Below are positions 36,185 through 43,857 of a DNA stretch of 64,000 nucleotides, in pieces. Position 1 is the first letter of the stretch; the number at the start of each line of letters is the position of its first letter. The notes under the pieces were generated by a model. The model saw only the letters and a program-made list of their open reading frames with translations, ran no database searches and was not told the origin of the DNA. Source of the stretch: Lewinellaceae bacterium (GTDB lineage: Bacteria; Bacteroidota; Bacteroidia; Chitinophagales; Saprospiraceae); contig JACJYR010000001.1 in NCBI GenBank assembly GCA_020636005.1, forward strand, positions 1,684,001 through 1,748,000. The letters are read 5' to 3'. A program made the position numbers and the translations under genes.

Positions 36185-36460
36185 TTATTCAATTAAATAT
36201 TTAAAAATATACGAGCGGTGGATGCGTTGGAACTGCCCCAGCGGCAGTAATCCTTCCAACTGCCTCATGGACAGCAGCGTGACCACCCGCTCCGTCGCCG
36301 TGTGGATGCGGATGTATTTCTGCAAGGCTTCGATGAACAGTATTTCATCGAACACCACCTTGACGGTTTTGTAATCCGATTTTACAAAAAAATAAGTGGG
36401 TGTGGGTGCGGCGTTTGATTCAACGTCAGCGGGGGTTCTGAACCCAGCCAACGTTATCAA
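36185..36460 (-). pseudogene. Fragment of a LytTR DNA-binding domain
   Basis: The 91-residue frame contains YFFVKSDYKTVKVVFDEILFIEALQKYIRIHT, VVTLLSMRQLEGLLPLGQFQRIHRSYIF, the first two thirds of a LytTR domain. No receiver domain precedes it and the last strands after HRSYI are missing (ends KYLIE). It is therefore broken at both ends and probably non-functional. It lies upstream of the ice-binding-like gene on the same strand. Confidence 0.7.
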
Positions 36461-37185
36461 ACCTTTACAACCCGCTGTTGCAGGGTCTGTCTACTGAAAA
36501 ACTCCTGCTGGCCATGCTGGCGCATCGCCTATCCATCCATTGAAATACGGTACTGCTCGTTGATAGTTATGCTATCATATGGGCTAAAGTTGCGGCCAGA
36601 GGCCGCAATAAACAGGTACTGATAGGGGAAACTTTACCAACAGTACATTTTAATCCCCCTTTTCGTGAATACTTTCTTTTTCTTTTCGCCAGCAAAAAAC
36701 ACCTTCCAGAAATCGGGCGGGGTTTTCAGGCCCACCTTGTCTGAAAACGCCTATATACATTAATGTGTAGCTCCTATCCGGGCCTTGATTGCCTGTCCAA
36801 TCCCGCCAAACACAAAAAGTAAATAAAACTGGTAAATTTAATCAAAGTACAGTTTTCCAACTCTTAGACCTTTTACTGACCAGTAGGCTTGGGCAACGTT
36901 TATAGATAGTCAAATTTAAAATTGATTGGGATAAAATTCTAAGTCACTGACTTTCAATAAAATGACTTCAATGACCAATGACTTTTAATGACGATTGTCT
37001 ATAAAGCAAATCTGTGAAGATTGGCCAGCAATTGAATCTTTGATTTTGTAACCCAAAACCTGTACTCACTATTAATATATTAGACGTTTTGCATAAGCCC
37101 TGAGTCTACCTTTTATCCATTGTGCTTAGAGATGCATAACAAGTGAGCAACTGTATGGAACATCTAACAGCTATTTACCTCCAAC
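36461..37185. other. Intergenic region, no gene seen
   Basis: About 725 bases, mostly A/T-rich, without a supported gene. Short words (GACTTTCAATAAAATGACTTCAATGACC) suggest a simple-word repeat near 36950. Confidence 0.5.
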
Positions 37186-37716
37186 TTACCTAGGAGTAGG
37201 GGAATTTGTATTTAGCCGGATTTCTGATTTTTCAACAATGGATTGGTATTCTTCAAAATCAAGTGCTTTGTGCCCATTATAGACACTTGCTATATAGGCT
37301 ATTTCCAAAGCATGGTCACTGAGTCCGGGGTATAGCCTGGAATACTGTATGGTGTACCTGACATCTTCCGGTGTTATGAGCGGTTTTTCATTGTCAAAAT
37401 CGGCCATAGTCTTTTTATAAAGCCCTTCTTCAACAAAATAGGCCGCATAGCCGTAGCGCCCGATACCATCCTCGTCGTTTATGAGGTGGATTTCATCCCA
37501 ATGTTCCTCCATAAAAAGCTGGCTTTCAGGAAAGCTGATGGGCAGGTAAAAGGCTGTAGTCTCACTCCCGGCGTTTTCTTCCCACGTTGTTTTTAGGACG
37601 CTTGCTGGGACAAAACATTTACCCCCTTCCACCGGGTGGGTTTCAATTTTTAGGGAATGCAAGCATTCCTTTTCAACAATGACAAATCGGTCTTTGGACA
37701 TGCCTAAATCTTCCAT
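37186..37716 (-). CDS. Hypothetical soluble protein
   Basis: The 176-residue protein (MEDLGMSKDRFVIVEKECLHSL) has no signal peptide, membrane helix or recognised motif. It is acidic with many aromatic residues (FYLPISFPESQLFMEEHWDE, YGYAAYFVEEGLYKKTMADF). An internal ATG five codons in (MSKDR) is an alternative start. It lies on the same strand as the possible toxin/immunity pair, about 95 bases downstream, and may be a further immunity-type or accessory protein. I do not recognise the family. Confidence 0.5.
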   Translation of the reverse strand: MEDLGMSKDRFVIVEKECLHSLKIETHPVEGGKCFVPASVLKTTWEENAGSETTAFYLPISFPESQLFMEEHWDEIHLINDEDGIGRYGYAAYFVEEGLYKKTMADFDNEKPLITPEDVRYTIQYSRLYPGLSDHALEIAYIASVYNGHKALDFEEYQSIVEKSEIRLNTNSPTPR

Positions 37717-37810
37717 GCCAACAAACCTAAGTCAAGGCTGTAGGAGAAGGGATGAAAATCATTCTGTTTCTGTCCAAGGTTTCCTTCCTCCACATCTAAA
37801 CTGTGGCAAA

Positions 37811-38236
37811 TCAATGTGAATCAAGCCTCGCAGTTTCTAACCACTTCTTCTTTGCAAAAAGTTTTTCCACTTCTTTTTTAAACTCCTTTCTATCAAAATC
37901 CTCAATCTCAAACCTCTCCCACAAATCCACCGACACCAAAAACAACATGGCCATCATTTTTAAGATAGTTGGTTTGTTAGCCGTAAAGACATGTTCATAG
38001 CTCAGGTTCAGCGATAATTCCAAGGTCTTGGATTTTTTATCAAACTTCACCTCGTTTTCATGCAATTTGTTGGAAGGTTTGACGGCTATGAAAGTAAAGT
38101 AAACCCGGTTCACACCAATCCCATATTCGGAAAGGCGAATGTTGCCATTGAGGGCTTTGGCGATTGGCAGGACATCTATTTTGCCAGACACCTCGTGCCA
38201 AGTCAGTTTGGTAAGGATGAAATCTTCCTTTTTCAT
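37811..38236 (-). CDS. Hypothetical protein, possible immunity partner
   Basis: The 141-residue soluble protein starts MKKEDFILTKLTWHEVSGKI. It has a beta-rich middle (VNRVYFTFIAVKPSNKLHENEVKFD) and helical end (FDRKEFKKEVEKLFAKKKWLETA). It follows the membrane-anchored basic protein at 38247 by 10 bases in the same operon. Size, position and lack of a signal peptide fit an immunity protein, but there is no recognisable immunity family, so this is inference from context. Confidence 0.45.
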   Translation of the reverse strand: MKKEDFILTKLTWHEVSGKIDVLPIAKALNGNIRLSEYGIGVNRVYFTFIAVKPSNKLHENEVKFDKKSKTLELSLNLSYEHVFTANKPTILKMMAMLFLVSVDLWERFEIEDFDRKEFKKEVEKLFAKKKWLETARLDSH

Positions 38237-38246
38237 AGGCTTAAAA

Positions 38247-38789
38247 TTAGAAATCTTTTTTGTTTCCCGGCGGCCTGATGAGTGGCTCTGTCCGTTTCAG
38301 GTTTTCAGGCAAGAGGGCATAACTGTAAATTTTCCGCTTCTCTTCTTTCAGACACTCTTCCAACGTCCCCTCAAATTGAACATGGTAATCAAGCAGCTTC
38401 CCTTTCAGGCTTTTACCGTACCTCCCTTTTTGCCCTTTGGTGGTAGTGCCGTATTTCCAGACTTCGCCCAGGTACATATAAATATAGGTGGTGTCAACGC
38501 AACTGTAACACGGATACCAACCATTTTTTCCAGCTGTTAGTGCATATTGTTCTGCCCCATCGAGGTCGTTCAACTCTTTTACCAATTTCTTTTCCCGCCA
38601 CTTAGCAAGCCGGGGGATACCATTTTCATCAAACTCTATAAACGAGTGGGCTGCAAACAGAACAAAACTGGCGAGCATAGCCAATACAAAAAACCTTAAA
38701 AATGGGAATTGCGGCCTTGGTTCACGAACGGGAAAGCGGGCAGGGGAGGTAGGTTCGACGATAGGCACCATGCGGATGAGGCTTTGCAA
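38247..38789 (-). CDS. Membrane-anchored protein with a possible URI/GIY-YIG-type toxin domain
   Basis: The 180-residue protein has one N-terminal membrane segment (FLRFFVLAMLASFVLFAAHSF). The C-terminal domain reads YMYLGEVWKYGTTTKGQKGR, LLDYHVQFEGTLEECLKEEK, KIYSYALLPEN and ends PLIRPPGNKKDF. The order K-Y-G-T-T, R-Y, Y-x-x-x-F-x-G-x-x-x-E-C-L-x-x-E and a final P-P-G-N resembles small URI-fold toxin domains found at the C-termini of Bacteroidota polymorphic toxins. There is no large delivery region, so it may be a stand-alone effector or a domesticated domain. A small soluble gene follows after 10 bases, as expected for immunity. Assignment is tentative. Confidence 0.45.
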   Translation of the reverse strand: MQSLIRMVPIVEPTSPARFPVREPRPQFPFLRFFVLAMLASFVLFAAHSFIEFDENGIPRLAKWREKKLVKELNDLDGAEQYALTAGKNGWYPCYSCVDTTYIYMYLGEVWKYGTTTKGQKGRYGKSLKGKLLDYHVQFEGTLEECLKEEKRKIYSYALLPENLKRTEPLIRPPGNKKDF

Positions 38790-39129
38790 CCAGAAAGACG
38801 TGAGCCATACTCATTCCACATCGAGGCATCGCCAAACGCCCACAACAAAAACAAGTACGCCCACGCCATCTTTTCTGCACATGGTGCACAAAAGGCGTGA
38901 GCGCATCACCTGTTCCCCTTGTTGTAAAATTTTGGCGATTTTCGATATGGGAGAAAAGGTAAGGCGCTCCGTTCCTTCGGTCAGTCTTAGTTTACGGCCT
39001 TTGAGGTTTGATTGGTAAAGTTAACCTTCTGATTATTGAAAATGAAAATCAGCAAGTATTTCGTCTTGCAAAATCAGGCAAAGAAAAAAATGACTTGAAA
39101 ATCTGCTGGCAAATTGCTGGCAAATAAAA

Positions 39130-39161
39130 AAGGAGCTATGCAAAATGCTGCATAACTCCTT
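39130..39161 (-). terminator. Terminator at the end of the tRNA-like/GIY-YIG cluster
   Basis: On the minus strand AAGGAGTTATGCAGCA pairs with TGCATAGCTCCTT and is followed by TTTTTATTTG. It closes the right-to-left transcript through tRNA-like unit A. Confidence 0.7.
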
Positions 39162-39172
39162 GATAATCAGTG

Positions 39173-39249
39173 TGGGCGATGATGGATTCGAACCAACGAC
39201 CCTCCCGATGTGAAATCGGGATGCGCTGGACCAGCCGGGCTAATCAGAA
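39173..39249 (-). pseudogene. 5'-broken tRNA-like sequence, unit A
   Basis: From the T8-A9 position to the 3' end it follows the neighbouring tRNA-Val, including the T arm and the 3' acceptor strand ATCGCCCA. The 5' acceptor strand reads TTCTGAT instead of GGGCGAT, so only the last three bases can pair. The anticodon arm is replaced by TCCCGA/TCGGGA around TTTCACA, two bases longer than normal; the anticodon would be TCA by stem or TTC by counting. The GIY-YIG frame ends inside it. Confidence 0.65.
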
Positions 39250-39491
39250 GGCTGGATCAACTTCTCGATCATTTTCCTGGATTTCCATCCCTTGATTTGC
39301 CGTTCCCTGGCAGTGGCGCCCGCTTTTGAACCAAACTTCTCGACATGTACAAACTGCCAGTCTTTGGCCCTGCCCGTAAAACCTTTGTGGCCTGACAAAT
39401 GCCTTCTTAGGCGGCCATCCAAATCTTCGCCGCATGAACCGATGTAATATTTGTCAAGGGACGGTGAATAAAGGACGTAGGCGTGGAACAT
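39240..39491 (-). CDS. GIY-YIG nuclease-domain protein, copy 1
   Basis: The 83-residue protein (start MFHAYVLYS, ATG at 39491) is a minimal GIY-YIG domain: AYVLYSPSLDKYYIGSCGEDL gives the Y-V-L...Y-I-G motif, then RLRRHLSGHKGFTGRAKDWQ, the catalytic Glu in FGSKAGATARERQIKGW, and a basic C-terminal helix. All expected catalytic positions (two Tyr, Arg, Glu) are present. The stop codon TAG is also bases 8-10 of tRNA-like unit A, so gene and tRNA-like RNA overlap. It is nearly identical to copy 2, 390 bp away. Related small GIY-YIG proteins are common near Bacteroidota tRNA genes; function is unknown. Confidence 0.8.
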   Translation of the reverse strand: MFHAYVLYSPSLDKYYIGSCGEDLDGRLRRHLSGHKGFTGRAKDWQFVHVEKFGSKAGATARERQIKGWKSRKMIEKLIQPSD

Positions 39492-39523
39492 GGCAAAACA
39501 GGTGTTTGGCAAAAACAAAAAAA

Positions 39524-39551
39524 AGTCCTTACAGCTTGTGCCGTAAAGACT
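39524..39551 (-). terminator. Terminator between tRNA-like unit B and GIY-YIG copy 1
   Basis: Hairpin AGTCTTTACGGC/GCTGTAAGGACT with loop ACAA, followed on the minus strand by a T-run. It is part of the duplicated 390-bp unit. Confidence 0.75.
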
Positions 39552-39562
39552 TTGAATGGTAG

Positions 39563-39639
39563 TGGGCGATGATGGATTCGAACCAACGACCCTCCCGATG
39601 TGAAATCGGGATGCGCTGGACCAGCCGGGCTAATCAGAA
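39563..39639 (-). pseudogene. 5'-broken tRNA-like sequence, unit B
   Basis: Same structure as unit A, exactly 390 bp away: intact 3' half, replaced anticodon arm, 5' acceptor strand TTCTGAT derived from the end of GIY-YIG copy 2. RNase P processing to a normal tRNA is not expected because the acceptor stem cannot form. Confidence 0.65.
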
Positions 39640-39881
39640 GGCTGGATCAACTTCTCGAGCATTTTCCTGGATTTCCATCCCTTGATTTGCCGTTCCCTGG
39701 CAGTGGCGCCCGCTTTTGAACCAAACTTCTCGACATGTACAAACTGCCAGTCTTTGGCCCTGCCCGTAAAACCTTTGTGGCCTGACAAATGCCTCCTTAG
39801 GCGGCCATCCAAATCTTCGCCGCATGAACCGATGTAATATTTGTCAAGGGACGGTGAATAAAGGACGTAGGCGTGGAACAT
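39630..39881 (-). CDS. GIY-YIG nuclease-domain protein, copy 2
   Basis: This 83-residue protein is a near-perfect duplicate of the gene at 39240: the visible differences are Ile to Leu near the C-terminus and one silent change. Motifs Y-V-L-Y, Y-Y-I-G, R-R-H and the catalytic Glu are intact. Its TAG stop codon lies in tRNA-like unit B. The terminator and spacer behind the tRNA-Val gene (39882-39952) precede it on the same strand. The near identity of both copies, including non-coding parts, shows a recent tandem duplication or strong gene conversion. Confidence 0.8.
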   Translation of the reverse strand: MFHAYVLYSPSLDKYYIGSCGEDLDGRLRRHLSGHKGFTGRAKDWQFVHVEKFGSKAGATARERQIKGWKSRKMLEKLIQPSD

Positions 39882-39913
39882 GGCAAAACAGGTGTTTGGC
39901 AAAAACAAAAAAA

Positions 39914-39941
39914 AGTCCTTACAGCTTGTGCCGTAAAGACT
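39914..39941 (-). terminator. Terminator after tRNA-Val
   Basis: Same hairpin (AGTCTTTACGGC/GCTGTAAGGACT) and T-run as at 39524-39551, 12 bases after the tRNA 3' end. Confidence 0.75.
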
Positions 39942-39952
39942 TTGAATGGTAG

Positions 39953-40027
39953 TGGGCGATGATGGATTCGAACCAACGACCCCCTGCTTGTAAGGCAGGT
40001 GCTCTGAACCAGCTGAGCTAATCGCCC
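39953..40027 (-). tRNA. tRNA-Val (anticodon TAC)
   Basis: Complete cloverleaf on the minus strand: acceptor GGGCGAT/ATCGCCC with discriminator A, D stem GCTC/GAGC, anticodon stem CCTGC/GCAGG with loop CTTACAA (anticodon TAC), T loop TTCGAAT with stem GTTGG/CCATC, which has one T:T mismatch. CCA is not encoded. It is the only intact tRNA in the cluster and the likely parent of the tRNA-like units on both sides. Confidence 0.92.
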
Positions 40028-40384
40028 CGTTTTTTTGTTTTTGGCGAACCCCCGCCGAATCTACGACCCTCCCGATGTGAAATCGGGATGCGCTGAACCA
40101 GCCGGGCTAATCGCCCCGTTTTTTTGTTTTTGGCGAACCCCCGCCGAATCTGCGACCCTCCCGATGTGAAATCGGGATGCGCTGAACCAGCCGGGCTAAT
40201 CGCCCCGTTTTTTTGTTTTTGGCGAACCCCTGCCGAATCTGCGACCCTCCCGATGTGAAATCGGGATGCGCTGAACCAGCCGGGCTAATCGCCCCGTTTT
40301 TTTGTTTTTGGCGAACCCCTGCCGAATCTGCGACCCTCCCGATGTGAAATCGGGATGCGCTGAACCAGCCGGGCTAATCGCCCC
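40028..40384 (-). repeat. Four tandem 89-bp tRNA-like repeats
   Basis: Units begin on the minus strand at about 40383, 40294, 40205 and 40116, exactly 89 bp apart, with only one or two base changes. Each starts like the tRNA-Val (GGGCGATTAGC) but has a C:C mismatch in the D stem, the TCCCGA/TCGGGA arm instead of the Val anticodon arm, and a degenerate T arm ending GGTTCGCCA, then an A-rich spacer. The acceptor ends can pair only when shifted by one base. They look like amplified pseudo-tRNAs. Confidence 0.75.
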
Positions 40385-40574
40385 GTTTTTTGTTTTTGAT
40401 GCGCCCTTCTTTAAAAGCGGCTGCAAATATAGAAGCAACTACCATTCGTCACAACCCTAAAAAGAAAAAATTGGAAAATATTTTCGAGCGCCCGGCGAAC
40501 ACTTGGGGCAGCGGGTTGCTTTACCTTTACTGCGGGTTTTCAACAAATACCATAGAACAAAAGGTTTCATTCAC

Positions 40575-43148
40575 ATGAATAGGGCATTGAAAAGGACGGG
40601 TATTGGCATCGGCGCTACGCTGTTGCTGTTGGTGCTGGGGCTGGTCGTCGTAGCAGGGTTCTTCCAGGAGGCCGTCGGGCGGAAGTTGATCAAGGAGATC
40701 AACAAGCAACTGACCACCGAATTGAAAGTAGGGAGTTTTGATCTGTCGCTTTTGCGGGGCTTCCCCAATGCGACGGCCAGCCTGCGGGACGTCGTCGTGA
40801 CGGGGAAATTCGGCGAAGGCCTGCTGGAAGCCAAAACGATGGATTTTCACTTCCGGTTGCTCAGCCTGTTTGGCTCCAACGTCATCGTGCATTCCGTGAC
40901 GATTCGGGACGGGGCTTTGAACGCCCGCATCGATAAGGGCGGCAAAACGAACTACGACATTTTCAAACCCTCCGATAGCGAAGGGGAAAGCAACTTCAGC
41001 ATTTCCCTCGAAAAAGCCCGCCTCGAAAATATTGAACTGGCCTACCGCAACGACAAGCTGAAACAGGAAATGATGGCGCAGGTCGAAGATGCCGATTTCT
41101 CCGGCCGGTTTTCCAGTAAGCAATTCGATATGGCCAGCACCGCCACCCTTGTTTCCAATTTCATCGACATAGATGGCACCCGCTACTTGCCCGGCAAACA
41201 CGGGAGCTACGACGCCAATATTTTCATGGATTTGGAAAAGGGCACCTATGATTTTAAAAAAATGAAGTTGAAAGTAGAGGACAACGTATATAACGTGGAA
41301 GGAACCATAAAAACGTTGAAGAACTACACGGAATACGACCTCACCGCAGATGCCGAAGATGCCAACCTCGAATCCGTCATCGCCCTCTTGCCAGCGGAGC
41401 AACTGAAGGCTTTTGGCGATTTTACCAGCACAGGCCAGTTTCAACTTAAAGCATTTATCAATGGCAAATGGAGCGCTTCGGAGCAGCCTTCCATTGAGTT
41501 TCAGTTTGGTTTGGAAAATGGCAAACTGAACAGCCCCCGCCTCAAAGAGCCTTTCAAGGATGTTTCTTTTGAAGCCCATTTTACCAACGGCGAGGAGCGC
41601 AACAGCAAAAATTCCATCTTTGAAATAAGCGATTTCAAAGGCTATCTGAATAGGGAACTGATTACCATGTCTTTGAAAATTGAGGACATGGACGATCCCC
41701 TCGTTGACTTCCAGGCGGATGGGGCGCTGCCTGTCGGGTACATGTACGGCCTGTTGGGCAACCCGGCCATCACGGACGGGGACGGGGAAATTGAAATCAG
41801 AAATTTGAAGGTCCGTGGCTTTTACAGTGACATGATTGCGATCGGCAGCATCGCCACCGTGGACATGAGCGGGGAGATCAATTTCGACGATGCCTCCTTG
41901 AAAATCAATGGGGAAAAAATGATCGTTGACCGTGGCCTGCTAATTTTCCAAAATAACCAAATGACACTGGAAGGGCTGAAAATAGACGGTGCTGGCAGCG
42001 AAATTGATCTGCAAGGCCAGGCGCAAAACCTCTTGCCCGTGTTGCTTGCCGACTCGTTGAATTCAAAAAATGCCAGGTTGGACTTCAACATTGAATTGGC
42101 TTCCCCGCAAATGGACCTGGCCCGTTTGGTAAACCTGGCCAATGTTCCTGTAGACTCCAACGATGTGCAGCCACAGGTTTACGATTCACTGCACGTCGCC
42201 AAAAATGAAAAACAGGCCCGCATCACCGACCTGATGAAAGGGGTTTTCAAGGCCAAAGTGGACAAGTTCAGCTACCATAAAATCGAGGGGCAGGACTTCG
42301 TTGGGAGCCTCGTTTTTGAAAACTCCCAAATGAAAATCGAGGGCAACGCCAAAGGCATGGACGGTGCTTTCAAACTGGACGGCACTATGTTTTTTGAAAA
42401 AGAACACCGCCTGGAAGCCAAACTGGACGGCACCCATATCGACGTACAGGAGTTCTTCCGGCAATCAGAAAACTTTGGCCAGGAGCAGTTGACTTCCGAC
42501 AATATTGAAGGAACCATGAACACCAAAATGCTTATCAACGCCTTTTGGGATTCGACCGGCACGTTCCTCACCGATGAATTGCATGTGTGGGCTGGCGTGG
42601 GCATCCAAAATGGCCGCTTGAAAGGCTTCAAATTGCTGGAGGAATTTTCCACCTACGCCGATGTGAAAGATTTGCGGGACGTCCGCTTTGTGGATTTGCA
42701 AAATTGGATCGAGGTAAAAAACAGCACTGTTTACCTGCCTGCCATGTTCATCCAGAACAACGCCATGAATATGACCGTGAGCGGCGAGCAGACCTTCGAC
42801 GACAAAATTGACTACAACATCAAAGTGAACGCAGGGCAGGTGATCGCCAATAAGTTCAAAAAACGCAACAAAGCCGATATCATTCCCGCCAAGCAGAACG
42901 GCTTCTTCAACCTCTATTTCAACCTCCACGGCACGCTGGACAAGTACGATTACGAAACCAACAAAAAGAAGGTAAAGGATAAATTTGCCAAAAGCGAAAG
43001 CCAGAAACAGCGCATCCGGGCAGCGCTCATCCGGGCGTTCGGCGCCCCGCTAAACATGCTGCGGGAGCCAAAAGGCTGGGAAGACGAAGGGGAAGTAGTG
43101 CCTGTGCAGAACGACGACGACGATGTGGAATACATTCCGGGGTTTTGA
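40575..43148 (+). CDS. AsmA-like inner-membrane protein
   Basis: The 857-residue protein starts at MNRALKRTGIGIGATLLLLV (ATG at 40575) with one N-terminal membrane segment. The AsmA N-terminus follows: LIKEINKQLTTELKVGSFDLSLLRGFPNATASLRDVVVTG, then a long beta-rich body. The AsmA C-terminal region has MFIQNNAMNMTVSGEQTFDDKIDYNIKVNAGQ and GFFNLYFNLHGTLDKYDYETNKKKVK. AsmA/TamB-type proteins are thought to bridge the envelope for lipid transport or outer-membrane assembly. The length and layout are normal for Bacteroidota. The upstream frame start at 40503 was rejected because it would place residues before the membrane anchor. Confidence 0.88.
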   Translation: MNRALKRTGIGIGATLLLLVLGLVVVAGFFQEAVGRKLIKEINKQLTTELKVGSFDLSLLRGFPNATASLRDVVVTGKFGEGLLEAKTMDFHFRLLSLFGSNVIVHSVTIRDGALNARIDKGGKTNYDIFKPSDSEGESNFSISLEKARLENIELAYRNDKLKQEMMAQVEDADFSGRFSSKQFDMASTATLVSNFIDIDGTRYLPGKHGSYDANIFMDLEKGTYDFKKMKLKVEDNVYNVEGTIKTLKNYTEYDLTADAEDANLESVIALLPAEQLKAFGDFTSTGQFQLKAFINGKWSASEQPSIEFQFGLENGKLNSPRLKEPFKDVSFEAHFTNGEERNSKNSIFEISDFKGYLNRELITMSLKIEDMDDPLVDFQADGALPVGYMYGLLGNPAITDGDGEIEIRNLKVRGFYSDMIAIGSIATVDMSGEINFDDASLKINGEKMIVDRGLLIFQNNQMTLEGLKIDGAGSEIDLQGQAQNLLPVLLADSLNSKNARLDFNIELASPQMDLARLVNLANVPVDSNDVQPQVYDSLHVAKNEKQARITDLMKGVFKAKVDKFSYHKIEGQDFVGSLVFENSQMKIEGNAKGMDGAFKLDGTMFFEKEHRLEAKLDGTHIDVQEFFRQSENFGQEQLTSDNIEGTMNTKMLINAFWDSTGTFLTDELHVWAGVGIQNGRLKGFKLLEEFSTYADVKDLRDVRFVDLQNWIEVKNSTVYLPAMFIQNNAMNMTVSGEQTFDDKIDYNIKVNAGQVIANKFKKRNKADIIPAKQNGFFNLYFNLHGTLDKYDYETNKKKVKDKFAKSESQKQRIRAALIRAFGAPLNMLREPKGWEDEGEVVPVQNDDDDVEYIPGF

Positions 43149-43150
43149 AA

Positions 43151-43350
43151 ATTGGTCATTGGTCATTTTTGTCATTGGTCATTTTTGTCATTGGTCATTT
43201 TTGTCATTGGTCATTTTTGTCATTGGTCATTTTTGTCATTGGTCATTTTTGTCATTGGTCATTTTTAGGAAACCAGTTTGCCATTGTTGAAAACCATGAC
43301 CAATGACCAATGACCAATGACCAATGACGAATGACCAATGACCAATGACA
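43151..43350. repeat. Mirrored minisatellite between convergent genes
   Basis: About seven copies of a 16-base unit (ATTGGTCATTTTTGTC) are followed, after a 30-base spacer, by about seven ACCAATG words in the opposite sense. The two halves are complementary and would form a long hairpin between the AsmA-like and phosphatase genes. Confidence 0.85.
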
Positions 43351-43363
43351 ACAATGCCCCCCC

Positions 43364-43825
43364 TCAAACCCTCACCTCATAATGTTCGATGATCCTGTCG
43401 CAAGCCTCGTCCAGCATTCGGAAAACCTGCTCGAAGCCGTCGTCGTCCCAGTAAGGGTCGGGCACGGCCTCGTTCCTGCCGGGCGACACGAAGTTCATGA
43501 TCAAATGCACTTTTTCCGCTTGTTCTTTTGAAACGGCGTGGCGGATGATGTCCTGGTAGTTGGAACTGTCCATGGCCAGTACGAGGTCGAAGTTTTCAAG
43601 GTCGTGCGGCTTGAACTGGCGGGCACGCTGGTAGGTGATGTCCACGCCGTATTTACGGCCAATGGCAATGGAGCGGCGGTCGGGCAGCTCGCCCACGTGC
43701 CATGAGCCAGTTCCTGCGGAATCTACCTCCCATTTGAGGCCCTGCTCATTTATCTTATGTTGCATAATGCCCTCCGCCAGTGGCGAGCGGCAGATGTTGC
43801 CGAGGCATACCATCAGGATTTTCAT
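43364..43825 (-). CDS. Low-molecular-weight protein tyrosine phosphatase
   Basis: The 153-residue enzyme starts MKILMVCLGNICRSPLAEGI (ATG at 43825), containing the P-loop C-x5-R-S (CLGNICRSP) at its N-terminus. The general acid Asp is in VPDPYWDDDGFEQVF near residue 124, and DSAGTGSWHVGELPD and AMDSSNYQDI complete the fold. All catalytic residues are present. Such enzymes dephosphorylate tyrosine kinases in polysaccharide export or arginine-phosphorylated proteins, or act in cell signalling; no kinase is adjacent. The longer upstream frame to 43858 was rejected as it precedes the first strand. Confidence 0.92.
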   Translation of the reverse strand: MKILMVCLGNICRSPLAEGIMQHKINEQGLKWEVDSAGTGSWHVGELPDRRSIAIGRKYGVDITYQRARQFKPHDLENFDLVLAMDSSNYQDIIRHAVSKEQAEKVHLIMNFVSPGRNEAVPDPYWDDDGFEQVFRMLDEACDRIIEHYEVRV

Positions 43826-43857
43826 GTTCTTGGGTATTTGGCTGTTTTGTTGGCCCA

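Noticed and set aside
36461..36560. Transposase-like peptide near 36490
   Set aside because: The short stretch reading STEKLLLAMLAHRL is too brief to assign to any element.
39173..39639. Functional tRNA-Glu (TTC) or opal suppressor tRNA (TCA)
   Set aside because: The acceptor stem cannot form and the anticodon arm is two bases too long, so neither reading gives a normal tRNA.
40028..40384. CRISPR-like array with 89-bp period
   Set aside because: The whole unit is repeated with no variable spacer, and its sequence is clearly tRNA-derived.
40527..41579. 350-codon minus-strand frame opposite the AsmA-like gene
   Set aside because: Shadow of a real gene with membrane anchor and family motifs; the antisense peptide lacks any recognisable domain.
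43151..43350. CRISPR-like direct repeats
   Set aside because: The 16-base units are adjacent without unique spacers and are mirrored by complementary words; no cas genes are present.
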